Below are positions 21,866 through 35,800 of a DNA stretch of 64,000 nt, piece by piece; position 1 is the first letter of the stretch, and each line of letters starts with the position of its first letter. The DNA is taken from assembly GCF_030272615.1 (NCBI RefSeq), contig NC_081409.1, positions 241,386,332-241,450,331 of the forward strand. Direction: 5' to 3'. The notes beneath the pieces are model-generated. The model saw only the letters and a program-made list of their open reading frames with translations, was not told where the DNA came from and did not search any database. Made by a program: the position numbers and the translations under genes. This stretch comes from Cryptomeria japonica. Its lineage: Eukaryota; Streptophyta; Pinopsida; Cupressales; Cupressaceae.

Positions 21866-23102
21866 CCTAGGTGATAGGCAGTTGAACAAGGATTGGCCTA
21901 TCATTTGGTTCTCGTAGGCCAGTGGAGTGAAGAGGCAACCAATACTGAGGCTTGTGGAGTTGCATAGGGGTTTTATAAGCCATTTTGGATGTTCAAAGGC
22001 AGTTCCTATTTTTTAGGAGGGATCCCTATTTTTTAGGGAATGACTGAGAGTTGGTTTCGGGGTGTCTACGAACAATTCTGGATCATTTGAGACCATCTCC
22101 TAAAGTTTAGGGAGGGGTCCTATTTTTTAGGGAGGACTATCAGTTGATTGATTGACCACCCAGAGGACCATAGAGCAGAGAAGGATCGATTTTGAGCATT
22201 CCTAGATGTTTGGAGACTGTTTCCTACTTTCTAGGGGGATTCCTACTTTTTAGGGGATCAATGCCAGTTTGCCTGCAGCATTGGGTTAACATCCGTGGTC
22301 AGGTATCTTCAGTCAGATTTCAAGTCTGCGACCCGAAGAGCATTGTATGAATTATTTGGGAAATATTTAATATTTCCTATGTTGGATCTAAATAAATAAT
22401 AATAAATTGAATTATTATAATCACTTTATACATTATAATAAATTATAATAAAGTATCGCTTGGGCACACTTCCCTAGGAGTTATAATTTAAAAAGTGTTC
22501 TTTTATGTCATGAGGATAATACCCTCAATTGGATCGAACTTCATAGAGGGGGAATATTAATGAAATAAAACATTATAATTTGTGAAAGTGCAAATAAGAA
22601 ACCCTAAAAAGGGTTCAAACATTTGGAGGAAGGCAAAAAGATATTAGAAGTGATGGAGGCAGCCATTTTTATATATGAAGAGATTATTATTTTACATCAG
22701 CGGTGCAGGTTGGAGCTCAAGAAGGGTTTATATCAGCATTTAAAATCAGATCTGCTTTGCATGTATGCATTTTCATGTCATTGGTTGCACCATTAAACTC
22801 ACTTCCTTTTGGCTTGGACCTCTGGGTATGAGTGTATATGTCATTGTGGTTTCTATTTCCAAATTGTCAATTTCTATTACTGCTTTTGAGAAAATCAGAA
22901 CTTTTATTTTGTTATCAGACCATCCAAACTGTTCAAAAAAGTATTGCATTTATTGGCATCATTCTCAAACCCAAAAGAAACAAAAAAATAGAAGCAAAAA
23001 TCAGAAAACTAAACCAAAAATCAAAACCCTACCTTCTCTGGTCAAAGTAAAATCTGTGAACAAACTTAAGAAAATCCATTCAGACCGGTTGGGGATCTTG
23101 CA
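21852..23102 (+). repeat. Solo LTR (TGTAATGTCCCC family), upstream of the host gene
   Basis: It starts TGTAATGTCCCCTTCC and probably ends GGGGATCTTGCA at 23102. The same order of landmarks (acttccctagg near 22473, a gcatttatt plus A-rich run, a gtcaaag...gtgaacaaa run, GGGATCTT-CA) occurs in the LTR at 61862-63221, which supports both boundaries. Flanks AGGCT and CAGCT match at only three of five positions. No internal coding region is attached, so it is a solo LTR. It ends about 610 bp before the host start codon. Confidence 0.6.
22003..22257. repeat. Three pairs of CCTA...TAGG hairpins in the solo LTR
   Basis: Six short palindromes of the form (T)CCTAttttttTAGG(G) occur in three pairs: about 22004-22038, 22097-22133 and 22221-22257. 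Within a pair the spacing is about 20 bp; between pairs it is 90-125 bp. Confidence 0.7.
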
Positions 23103-23712
23103 CAGCTCTTGATAAATTTGGGTCCCATAGACTGCTTGCTCTCATGGACGTCATCAAAAATCTTCATTCATTCATTCATTCTCTGACAACTGTTGTCATC
23201 ACTGGAGAATTTCTCTGCAAAGAAGCCTTGAACTTAGGCATCCTAATAAGCTTGGAATAGTTTTTCAGATCTGAGCCCCATGAGATGAAAATGGGAAAAA
23301 GTTTTTTAAATTTCTCTTGGCTAATTATCCTGGATGTGCAGAGGAGAAAGTGCCTAAGTGGTTTCATTTATTTTATTTTGAGACAAAAACTATTTACTGT
23401 CCATTGCACAATGATATTTTTTCTACTTATACCTGGCAGCACAGCACAAAAACTGTCTTTTCATATTTTAATATAATAAATAACTTAAGTGAAGAGATCG
23501 ATTTGGGTGACTTTTTGGTTTTTGGTATACAAGGAGGAACATTATGATTTGGGGTTTGGCAAACCACTCTATGCCATTTTTCACTTAGTGTGTTTTACTA
23601 ACAATAGCCAATGCCTGTTTTTCACGGTTTGGTTCTACATCTCTCTTTCTAACTAGGGACATGTTTTGCTCATCAGGTACTTTGATACATCATTCTCTGC
23701 TGATATTGCCAA
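23103..23712 (+). promoter_or_regulatory. Probable promoter and 5' leader of the exonuclease gene
   Basis: About 600 bp between the solo LTR and the start codon. A cttcattcattcattcattc run lies at 23162-23182. A plausible splice acceptor (tgctcatcag, ending about 23677) precedes the start codon, so a leader intron is possible. No clear TATA box was fixed. Confidence 0.4.
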
Positions 23713-23880
23713 ATGGCATGTTGCTGGGTTTCACACCAGCACTTACGCACATTGTGGAGGCCATTATCAAAGTTGGAAGGCATTTTTCCTCAAGTCATTG
23801 AAAGGCAAGAATCAAGTGCCAGAAGTCATATTTCTGTGCATGTTCAAGAGCGGTATTTCTCAGCTAGTTTGAACCTCAAG
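23713..23880 (+). CDS. Exonuclease gene, coding exon 1 (presequence)
   Basis: 56 codons from ATG to AAG, then the donor gtaatc. Start MACCWVSHQHLRTLWRPL. The frame was chosen because it is the only one of the three that stays open through the donor and joins in phase 0 to exon 2. Likely a mitochondrial or plastid targeting peptide, by composition only. Confidence 0.7.
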
Positions 23881-26800
23881 GTAATCAATGATGTTAGTCG
23901 AGAAGGCTGGAACTCTAATCTTTATCATCCAGAAGAATGTTTCAACTGGAATAGCCAGCAGTTGCTTGTGATGCTGTAGATGCACCATCTACAAATAATA
24001 TCTACTTATTCTTTTTATATTTGACAGGAAAGCTTCAAACTACTAGACTATCAAAATCCTCCACGGAGCTATGAACTATCAAAAAATAAGAAATCCACAA
24101 TTCCTGTAGTTATTGAGACAGGCAAGATCAATAATCCAGCTGCTTCAGAGGTAAACTCAAATGGTGCAGGGTCTACCTCAAGTGCTCGGTTGATGCTAAT
24201 AGATGGGACACATGTAGTATACAGAGCATATTACAAGATAATGGGTATGTTACAACTCCACAACTTTTTTGTTTGTGTGCAATTAATGTTGCTTTTTATA
24301 AGATCAAAGACTTTATCTGCTCAGTGCAGATGCAAATTAACACTTACAATGATACAAGGTTCAATTATTTTAAAACTTTAATGGTTGGTGGAAGTATCTT
24401 ACAAGTAGTTTGTAGTTTGAGCACTTTTTTTTAATGAATACATATACATAATATTATTAATAGAAAATCTATACATGATCCCAGATGACCTATACAGATG
24501 TAGTCGTCTATTGATTGAATACATTTCCAGTAAGAACTTAGATAGGTGGAGTCCTTGTGATGAAAGTATGTCATCTTTGTTCTCACTAAGAGGTGAAAAT
24601 GACATCTTTATTTTCAGTAGTTCCGTCTTCATTGAGGTCTATGGGAGGTACTCTTTTTGCATAAAGATTCAGGAGGTCTGCTATCCATCTTCTTTGATTA
24701 TCATGGTCAGAGGTGTTTGGCTCTTATCATTTGGGAGGCTGTTACTTCAAGAAGTAGGGCATCACAAAATATGCATATGACTAGGTTGATTACTTTCTTT
24801 TGGGCATATCTCAGATATTGGGAGTATTAAGTGTGCCTTGGGTGGAACGGGTCCATAATGGTAATCGGTTGGTGATACAGCTTCAAAATGATCATACTCA
24901 TGAACATGATTGAACAAACATTTCTAGTCAATCAAAGTTTGTATATATCAAGTCTTTACTTGTGTCTTCCTTGTTTTCGTGCCTTTTCTTCCAACTCTGC
25001 TCTTCTCTTCTCTTCTTGTTAGAGTTTTGGACTTCTCCATCTTGTCATGCATTCCATCTATCGCCTGTGTTGTTGAAATTGTTGTACTTCTCCATCTTGT
25101 CATGCCCATGGCTTAAACCTTGTTGTCTCATCCTATAGGCTTAGTCTTGTAATATAGACAACCCCCAATCCCTGATATTTCTTCCTATGTTTCCGGTCCC
25201 CTCCTAACTTCTCAACATGTGTCTTATTGCTTCTAGTAGTTTGTTTTTGGTACCATTAGCTTCAAGGTGGAATCTTTCTTGCCCATTATTATTGTTAAAA
25301 TTTGAAGTTGTGAGTGTACTTGGTGGCCGACTTGTACTATTTATGGAGGATATAAACACTGAATGTTTTCATCCAGGATCATCATCTATACTTAATCAAA
25401 GTCCTTTCAGAATTTGTTTTGAGCACCTGTGTTCGAGTATGGGAATCCTAGGACGAAAACCCAAGTGATTTCAGAGAATGATCTCATACAGAATTTGTAT
25501 TTGAGCTTCATTGTATACAGATTCCAGCTGCTTTGTATTGATCTGATTTGCCATTGCTGTTGGTTATTGTAGCTACTGATAATGCAGAACTATTTGAATG
25601 TAATACAACCATTATTGTAATTAGAAAGAGACTGGGATTTACATCTGTTATTTGCTGTTCACTATAATAAGAAGATCTAGAGTTATTTTTGTCATTTTTT
25701 GTCTGCAATATAATGATATTGCTGATGCATAAACAGGAATTTTATTCTGAGTTGTCTAATATCTGAGTGAATTCTAGGGCCAATAGTGTTGTTATCCAAA
25801 TCATAAGTGTTTGTGAACGTTAAGAATCAAATTTGCATTGTTGTTTTGGCCTGGGACATTACAGCTGCATAGTGTGTTTTGTTGGATTGGCCCTTTGCAG
25901 GTTTGACCAATATTTTGATGGTCAATCAAACAGTGCAGAACTTGCAACTGGATTTGAAATTCCCCACTATTTTTTTTGTGTTTTTTTTTCTCAGTATGTT
26001 TGATGAAAGATCCAAGCTAAAATGTTCTACTTTTTTTGTGTAATTTTGCAATTTTAAACATGATGACAACATAAATAACAAATCATAAACATATATCATG
26101 TTTATGAGCACAATGAAGGAACAAGTAACAAATTTCGGATTTAATCCAACTCAGAAATTTTTGATTATACTTCCGATACAAATTCTTATCAGCTGGCAAG
26201 GCCTTTCAACATAAAAATGCAGGAAAAATGAAAATAAACAACACCCTGACCTTGTACAATTGTTCTTGATCTTAAGCTTGTTGATTTTGATGAAGATTCT
26301 GGGGTTGAACCGTTAACTGAGATATGCATTTAGAATTGTTAAAAAGTATGACATAACACTTCTTTTTTTTCCTTAAGTTGACATGATTCTGCTTGGGACT
26401 GCTGGTGCATCGGTTATGTATGAAACTATTAGAACAATATTTCTTTATTCTGTTAATGGTCAATAATGTATTTAGTTAGTTGACATCTTAAATGTCTTCT
26501 GTAGTGTGTAGGTAGTTAGTTGGCATATTAAATATTTACAGTATTTTATATGCCTATAAATGTATCTCTTTGCTTCAGTAATAGATAAGCATATTTTACC
26601 AGTGAATCTCTGATTTTCACATGGTATCAAAGCACAGGCGAATTTTTTCGAAAAAGTTTGTCAATTTTTTTTTCGAAATTATTCCAGTTATTTTCCAAAA
26701 ACCCGTCTAGAGTTTTTTGTCTTTCGGCCTATGGCATCTGCGTGCTCTCTGTTCGCGCATTTTCTGCCAAATCCGCGCATGAAATATTTTCACGGTGGCC

Positions 26801-29800
26801 GTTTGCATTATTTGCTTTACCTGAGACTCTCGCGCGATTTGCCGTCCGTGATTTCTCTGTGTTTTATTCTTGCAATTTTTTACTGAATTTGTGCGTCAGA
26901 ATTTTTGTGTTTGGACGCGATTTTTGCTGCAGATCGCGACGTCTTGTGGTGCTTGTGAAACTCCTGATGCTTGTTCGTGTTTTTTGACGACTTCATTTCG
27001 CATTTTTAAAGATTTCGTCGTGCGATTTTGTCTGCATTTTCCACGCGACTTCTGGTTTTTTGGCGACGGGTCCATTTTTTTGGCGGTTTTCTTCTTCCAT
27101 GCCCAAGGGTTTTTCAAAGACCCTCCGTTTATTTTTGGCGCTCGGGATTTTTTGGACACGGGGTTTTCCAAAATCACGGTATTCAAAACTCGCGATTTTT
27201 GGCTTCTAATTTTCGAGTCCCAGGGTTTTTACCCTCAGTTTGAAATCCGTCATTTTTCTTCATCACTGTTCAAGCTGCTTAGGGTTTTAAGAACCATCAG
27301 TACTTTTTTCACATGCTAGGGTTTGTAGACATTCGATTTTCTGCAATTTTTTTGAGCTTTAATGGCCGCCTAGGGTTTCTGCAAATTCGTCTAGGGTTTT
27401 GACCCTCTATTTGAAGGTGAATTTTTTTTCGATTGCAGATTCTTGGTGGGTTTTTCGAAATCTCTTCTAGGTTGCTTTCAAATTTTTCTAGGTCTTCCGA
27501 ATTTTTTTGCCTCGAAAATCGTGCTAGGGTTTCAGTTTGTGCCTTAGAATCTAACTTGCAGATTTTTAAAAAAACCCTTAGTTTTCATCTGTTAGTTTTT
27601 GTGCATTGGAATTCGTGCCTTAACCAGTTCGACCTTGGGGTACGTGATGGCATCTCTGACAAATATTATGCTCGAAAGTAGCAAGAAATTCAATGGCCGG
27701 AACTACAACTCTTGGAAGCAGTGCATGTTGACAATTTTTGAATTTTGAGTACCGATGTCTTGATGCAGTTGTTCTGGGCACGTCTCAACGTCCAACTACT
27801 GCTGGAAAAGATCAGGACAAATGGGATGAGTGCAACTAGGAAGTAATCATGCTCATTAAACTCTCTGTCATAGATGAGCAACTACCTCAGGTACTGTCTA
27901 GAAAAACTGCGAAGGAGATATGGGATCATTTGAAGAGTCTCCATTAAACCTCTGACAAGAGCAGAGCATTCTTTTTGAAGAACATGCTCTTTTCGATTAT
28001 GATGGACGAGAGGACACCTCTGCAGGATCACTTGACAAAGATCAAGGACATCCGTGACCAACTTGAGGTGATTGGTCGCACAATGGAGGAAGAGGACATG
28101 GTCGTCATCACTTTGAAGAGTTTGCCAAAATCTTATGAGCATTTCATTGAAACGCTGAATATCACTTCCACTAATGTCGATTTGAAGTTTCTCGATGTTT
28201 GTAACAAGCTTTACAACAAGTTCGATGGCGACAACAGTTTGGAAGTAGTACCAGTTCCACCTCCACCGAGCAAGTGTTCTTTGCCAAATCTTTTGCTAAG
28301 AACAAAGGGAAGGCTCAATCTTCTCAGCCGGAAGGCTTTGGTTTTTCTCAAGACAGCAAGAAGAACTTTCAGTGCAATTATTGTCATAAGTTTGGTCACA
28401 TGAAGGCTGATTGTTGGATTCGATTGGCTTTTGAACAAAAGAAGCAGGGAGGGTCTCAACAAAAGGCAAATGTCGTAGAGCACTCTGAGCAGAAAGAATC
28501 TAAATTCTATACTTTTATGGCCAAGTGAACAGCAGATCCAGTACACTCTTCTGCCTGGTTTATTGATTTAGGGGCTTCACGACATTTTACTCATCATCGG
28601 GATTGGTTCACGAAATTTGAACCATTCTCGGATTCAATAATCTTTGGAGGAGAAGAGTACACCGTTGCTAGTAAGGGCAATGTTCAGATTCACTCTGGAG
28701 GGAGAAATTTAATATTTCTCGATGTCTGCTATGTTCTAGGCATGGAACATAATCTTCTCTCTGTCAGCCAGATCATGAGGCATTCTCCTCATTTAGATGT
28801 TGTCTTTAGTTCGTCCACCTGCAACATCGTTGATAGGGAGACTCGTATTACAGTCGCTATGGGACTTGAGGATCATGGTTTGTATAGACTTGCTGATTCC
28901 GGCGATTCTCAGGAGCACGCTCTGGTTGCTAGGAGTACATCCATTAGAACACTTTGGCATCAACGTTATGGCACTTAAATGTGCACTATCTCTCTTTGTT
29001 ATCTTGGGAGGGTTTGGTTGCTGGTCTACCTGAGATCCAACCTCAAAATCATGGAGTATGTGGAGCTTTTCAAGCTGGGAAGCCGCATCGGACACCATTC
29101 TCAGATGGTGATTCTTGGCGAGCCTCCAAGGTCCTTCAATTGGTTCACGTTGATGTATGTGGGCCAATGAACACTCCATCTGTTACTGGGTCCAGGTACT
29201 TTTTATTATTTGTTGATGATTTCAATCAGAAAATGTGGGTGTATTTTCTCAACAATAAATCAGATGTGTTCAGTACATTTCAGCAGTTTAAGGCCTTAGT
29301 TGAGAAAGAATCCGGTTCTCAAATTGTAACTCTAAGGTCAGATAATGGGGGGGAGTTTTATTCCACTGACTTCTCTACATTTTCGTTACACACGGCATTA
29401 AACGCCAACTCACCACACCATACACCCCTCAATAGAATGGTGTCGTTGAATGTAGAAATCACACCATTATTGAAATGGCTCGATCTATGTTGGACCATCG
29501 CAATGTTCCTAAGAAATACTGGGCTGAAGTAGTTTACACTGCAGTCTACCTCCTGAATCGGTCACCTACACATGCCGTTAAGAAGATGACTCCTAAAGAA
29601 GCTTGGTTAGGATGCAAGCCTAAAGTGTGCCATTTGAAAGTCTTTGGTTCTACCACTCATGTATGGATTCCAGACGCCAAGCATGTTAAGCTGTTTTTAA
29701 AGAGCCAAACACTTATGTTTATAGGTTACAACGACAACCAAAAGGCCTACAGGTTGATTGATGTGGAGACAGATCGTTTCATTTTCAGTCGTGATGTTGT

Positions 29801-32800
29801 GGTTGATGAGACTACTGGTCCATTTATGCCTTCTACTACTGCTAGTCCTGCGACTCAATCTGTGAAGACTTTTGATGTTGGTGTTCGTCTTCCTCTTGGT
29901 TCCCATGATGTGAGGGCTTAAGAGCATTCTGACTCCGAAGATGAGGAATCTACCGATCTAGCACCACCTGATTTTTCACAAGATTCGCATCTTGATGACT
30001 TTTTTTTCGGAAACTAGGGGATTTTGATCCTCCAATGCCAGATGTTGGTACTTCTACCCTCAGGCCTAAATGGTGGGCCAAGACAATAGGAGATCTTCGT
30101 GATGATAAGCTTCTTGAAGATAGATTAATTCGCAGAAAGAGAAAGCAGCAGAATACAATCAACTTTGCACTTATGGCCAACATCCACAACATCCATGAGC
30201 CCCAAACATATTCCGAGGCTAAAGGCATTCCTGAGTGGGAAAAGGCTATGGAGACAGAATACCATAGTCTTCTGAAGAATAATACGGGCTCTTTCTGATC
30301 TGCCTTCTGGGAAGAAACCTATCAGCTGTAAATGGGTTTATAAAGTCAATGAAGTATCATGCATATGGTACTTTGGATAAGTACAAGGCCAGATTAGTTG
30401 CTCGGGGATTTACACAGCGGGAGGGCATTGACTACGAGGAGTCTTTTTCTCCTACTGCCAAGATGAGCACAATTCATCTTCTTCTCGCCATTGCAGCTTA
30501 GTTTGGATGGAAACTTCACCAGATGGGTGTTAAGAGTGCATTCTTCAATGGTGAATTGCAAGAAGTTGTTTATATGACTCAACCTCCTGGCTTCAAGGTT
30601 CCTGGTAAGGAACATCAGGTTTGCAGATTGGTAAAAGCCCTCTATGGCCTGAAGCAAGCCCCTTGGGCTTGGTACTTCAAGATTGATCAGTATTTGGTTG
30701 AACATGGCTTTCAGCGCAGTCCCCCTGACACTAATCTGTATGCCAAACTCTTCGGTGATAATATTCTTTTTCTTGTTGTCTACGTGGATGACTTGATCAT
30801 TATTGGCAATTCAGCATATTTGATTACAGCCATCAAACTGGACTTGTGCCAAGCTTTTGACATGATAGATTTGGGGCTTCTCCATTATTTGCTTAGGTGT
30901 TGAAGTGTGGCAGACTGATGACAACATCTTTATTTCATAGTCCAAGTATGCCCGCAGTTTGCTTGACAAGTTTCGAATGCAGGATTGTAAACCTGCTTCC
31001 ACACCTATGGAGAAAGGGCTGAAGTTATCAGCCAAGTCTGATTCACCTGCAGTAGATGAAACCAAATTCAGACAACTAGTGGGCAACCTCATCTATCTCA
31101 CTGCTACTAGACCTGACATCAGTTTTGCTATTAGCCACATCTCTCGCTTCATGACGGCCCCAAAAGCTGATCATTGGATTGCAGCGAAGCGAGTGCTGCG
31201 ATATGTGAAAGGCACTTCAGACTATGGCATTCTGTATTGCAAGTGCAATGATCCAAAGCTGACTGGTTATACTAACTCAGATTGGGCAGGATCAGTGGAT
31301 GACAGAGAATCCACTTCTGGGTACGTATTCAGTTTGGGTATAGGTGCCGTCACTTGGAGCAACAAGAAGCAACAGGCTGTGGCTCTTTCCTCAACCGAAG
31401 CCAAATACTAGGGAACAATCAAGGCTGCATGTGAGGCAGTTTGGCTTTAGAGGATGCTCTCTGACATGCAGATGTCGCAAGCAGGTCCTTCTCCCTTATA
31501 TACTGATAATCAAGGGGTGCTCAAACTAGCCAAAAATCTAGTCTTCCATGAACGCACCAAGCATGTCGAGCTTCATTGTCACTACATCCGCAAGTTGGTA
31601 GAAGACGGATCAGTTCAGTTGCAATATGTTCCCATAGCGGATCAGACGGTGGATATTCTCACCAAGTCTCTGAGCCCGGATAAGTTTGTAAACTTTAGGG
31701 GGCAACTTGGTCTTTTTGATCAATTGACCATTAAGGGAGGGTGTTAGAATGATATTTCTTTATTTTGTTAATGTATTTAGTTAGTTGACATCTTAAATGT
31801 CTTCTATAGTTTGTAGGTAGTTAGTTGGCATATTAAATATCTATAGTATTTTATATGCCTATAAATGTATCTCTTTGCTTCAGTAATAGATAATCATATT
31901 TTACTAGTGAATCTTTGATTTTCATAGAAACCAGATCAAATAATATTCAAACTCACTTTAAGACTCAGTGCTTCCCCAATGCAATAAATTGATGCCCCTT
32001 TGATAGGCCCACATCCCTTTTTCTCTTTGAAAGGCCATGATTCAAATTAAATATGACTGAATATGGTGCAGCTGGAAGTTTATAATCTTTCCATGTCAAA
32101 CTCCAACAAAGCTTCTCATGTCCCCTTAAGATTCCCGTGAATGGCACGATATACACTCTTTCTTGGTGCAGCTGGCTGTCAACCCTATCTCTGACTCTTT
32201 CAAGAGTGCACAATTTCCTTTAATTCCTACACTTTCAATAAAACCCCCGCAACTTCCTTCAACAGGTGGTGGCTGAAGATAGGTTACAACTCCATTTTTA
32301 CCTCACATGACCCCCTTCTTTGATCTCTTACGGCTTTAGTCTAGGAAGCTCACCCAAGAAAAGTTGTCTTCATTTTGTACTGAATAAATAACCAGTTTGA
32401 ATCTTATATGAAACAACTTATCTCAGTATATTCAAGAAATTGCATCTGCCATTCCACAATTCCTTAAACTGAACCACAAAAGATAAACTGCAAAAATTGA
32501 AATCTTCAATTACAATTTTTAAATTGCCAATCTTTGCGCACACTAGTGAACTTGGAATGAATCCACTTGGTATTGGCTAGGAAGAAATCCTTCTCCAAAA
32601 CCAATTTTCCATTAGGGTTTTTTGTCCTAGGGTTCTAACTTGAGCAATAAAGCCCAAACTCCACAATAGAAGATGAAATTGTCCAAAGGATCTAAATTAT
32701 TTCTTTGCTATTCCTTTTATATTGCTTTTTTGAACTTTCAAGAAATTATACTTTATTTACCCCATAAAGTGACTTTATAATTTTAATTTTCTTTTTGGCC

Positions 32801-35800
32801 CCAAAATGAGTCACTGTAACATAAATGTTCAGTTTTACAAAAATATTTAATTATTCCCTTATCATAAGCCCAATTAGCCTATGGGAAACAAAAATAGGCT
32901 AAGGGTCCCCATCAAACAATTACGACTGCAAAGGGGACATTACATTGGACTTCGAGTTTTAGTGCCCCAAACTCTTTCTTCTCTCCCACTTCCACTATCT
33001 TATTCTATAAATTCATGTTTTTTCTTCTCCCCTTTGGATTTCATTGCACTTAACTCAAAAACTGGAATCTTAGGATTTGTAATATTATGCCTAGAAGTCC
33101 TAGAGGAAGGGCCGCTAGCATATGGTATACAAATCTTCCGATTAGACAGGTTAAGAGCTGCTCTTAAAGCGTAAGATTATTGCAAAAACTAATATATAGA
33201 TTATTTCAAAAACTAATATCTTAACTAGAGGTGTGCAGAAGGGTTGCTTCAGTGTTAGTGATGCTTCCCTTCCAATCAAGGCTGAAAAAAATAAATATTA
33301 AATCTCCGTCACCAAATCACCTCTTAATTACTTTGCTTGTTTATGTTGAGTTGTTGCAAATTGCTGCATAATGCTTTTTGTTGGATTGCCCCTTTGCAGG
33401 TTGGACCAATATTTTGATGGTCAATCTGAATCATACAGTGCAGCACTTGCAACTGGACTCTTAGTTCCCCGAAGTTCTTCTCCATCATTTCCACTATCCT
33501 ATTCTTCTTTTTGGTCATCCTCATGATCATTGATAATAGATATAACTTGTTTTTTAGCATTTTTCTCTCAGAAGTTGCCATTTTATATTTTAATGCACCA
33601 AATGGAGTATTTTAGTTCTGAAAATAGGGAGTCTGCCCTCCAAGTCCCAAAGTCCCTCGGTTGTTGAGGGAATCACTACCCTAGGGACGCATTCGTTGGA
33701 ACTTTGGATGTCAGGGGCATCATTTGGAAGTTGGAACACTTGGGTTGGCTTTGTTAGGACGTGGGTGGAAGAAACACAAGGAATACTGAGAGGGGGGGGG
33801 GGGGGGTGGTGAATCAGTATTCCACAATTTCTAACTTTTAAAAGACAGCAATAAACTAAATCATACACATGAACAACCATCAGAAAGATGACACAAGATT
33901 TTCTTGTGGAAAACCCTTTCGGGTAAAAAACCATGGTATAAAATGCTTCTATTAAAAATATGAGCACCAACTCAACATGAAGAGCATCAACTCCTTTTCA
34001 AGTACAATCAGTACCAGTGAAGCACCCACTCCACTAATCAGGCACCAACCCTATTCCTAGAGCACCAACTCTGAATGATGATCCAAAACAGAATAAAAGT
34101 AAATTGTTCTTGTACTTGTCTTCAGATGAACCCGACGACTTCTGAAAATTTTGATTCTATAATCCCTTCTGAATCTGCTATGAAAATGATTACAAGTATA
34201 CGATAGACTTCTCCCTTTTTGTACTCTGATCTGCAATAATCTTCTGACATACAGCTAATGAGATTTTTATGCTCCACAACTTTGATTTCTGTCTGAGCAA
34301 ATCGTTATTACTCTTCTGCCAGTCACAGATTTTCTTCACACTTCTTTCAAAAATTATAAGCTATGGAAGCTGAGAACCTCTGTACTAAAATGTGCTAAGC
34401 ACAAAACCTCTGAAAGGCTTGACACTTTCTACTTCACACACAAACGGATACACCGAAAGAAAAAATGTATTACAAGTCACGTTGACAATCACTTCTCTTC
34501 AAAATGATGGATTGAAAAAAAACAAAAAAAAACGAACTCCTTCCACCCTTTTAACATCAGCGATGTTCAAAAAGAAAACAATGAGCTTGCATTTTCACGA
34601 AAAAAAAGCTCTCAAAAACGTTAGCAGCAAATTAGGGATCATGTTGCCTGACATCAAAATAGGCACGATTTCAATCCACAGTTATTTGAAGTGGCTTTGA
34701 CCAGATTTAAATATGCTCCACAGATCTTTTGTAACGCACAGCCTCAGTACCGTGTCTTTCACATAACTTATACGCAGCCCCCACTCTTCCTCACAAACCA
34801 ACACTGTCTAGCTGGAAAACAACACTAGTCTCTTTTCAAATTTTAGAATCAAAATCATTTCCATCTTTTCAGCGGTTACAAAAATCAGAGAAATAGATAT
34901 TTTATGCTCTATTTAGATACGTCAACCCACATGCTGCTGAAAGAGACTAAAACCACGACCCACATATTCTCTGCACACGCCCAAGAATAGAGTCACGATT
35001 TATTTAAGCCAGCCGGCAGAATAAATTTGATATCCCACAACTTCAAAAAAAAAAATGCATTAATAATTAATGCACAAATGAGATTGTCTTGTATGAAACG
35101 GAATTAGCAGAGAATGACGAATAAAGAAGCTGACATTATATATGGAGCTGTTCATGACACATGTTTCTCTTAGCCGCTACCAATAAAGACAAAAACATTA
35201 CAATACTTATCTCAACCTTCCACAGCAGATAGGGAAAATTGTCTTCACCTAAAATAAACATTCGATCTCTAAAATGTATTCACATGATGACATGGCAAGA
35301 AAACGGACAAAGCTGCTGACTAAGTGACAAGTAGACATCCACACTGCTGATGCTGTTGGCGGTAATATTGTACGGGAATAAAAGAGTAGTTAATTAGGTA
35401 GTACTTTACTTTGTTAGTAATGTAACCGAGGGATGGTAGTTACGGGTGCGACGGTTGTACCTCGCACCCCCTCAGTACCTTTTTATACCATGGAAGGTCA
35501 CTTGTAAAGACACACATGATTATGAATGGAATAGTATCTCTTATATTTGCTTGATCTCATCTGGTATCTATGGCATTATTGTTTTGCATTGAGTATTCTA
35601 TTTGTATGTTCTAAACTGTTCACCCAGAGGGTAAACATCTGGCGCCGTTGCCGAAATTTATCTGGAGCACGGGAGTATACTACATGGCACACGGATAATG
35701 GGACAACAATTGGCCGAAGGGACAAGCAGTAACCCGGATGAAGAACTTGAAGAATTGTTCGAGGGAGAACTAGCACTCACGAAAGATTTCTCCCGCATCC

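Larger units (their letters stand above)
26427..31926 (+). mobile_element. Ty1/Copia retrotransposon (Copia-B), complete structure, decayed coding
   Basis: Short LTRs at 26427-26621 and 31742-31926 bracket a full gag-pol region. The flanking duplication GAAAC is exact (26422-26426 and 31927-31931). The 5' LTR start has mutated from TG to TA and the 3' LTR end from CA to TA. The element is 5.5 kb and lies in intron 2 of the exonuclease gene, same orientation. Confidence 0.92.

Noticed and set aside
26658-27319. Overlapping 109- and 149-codon frames
   Set aside because: Located in the T-rich leader of Copia-B between primer site and gag; composition of F, L and V from T-runs, no motif.
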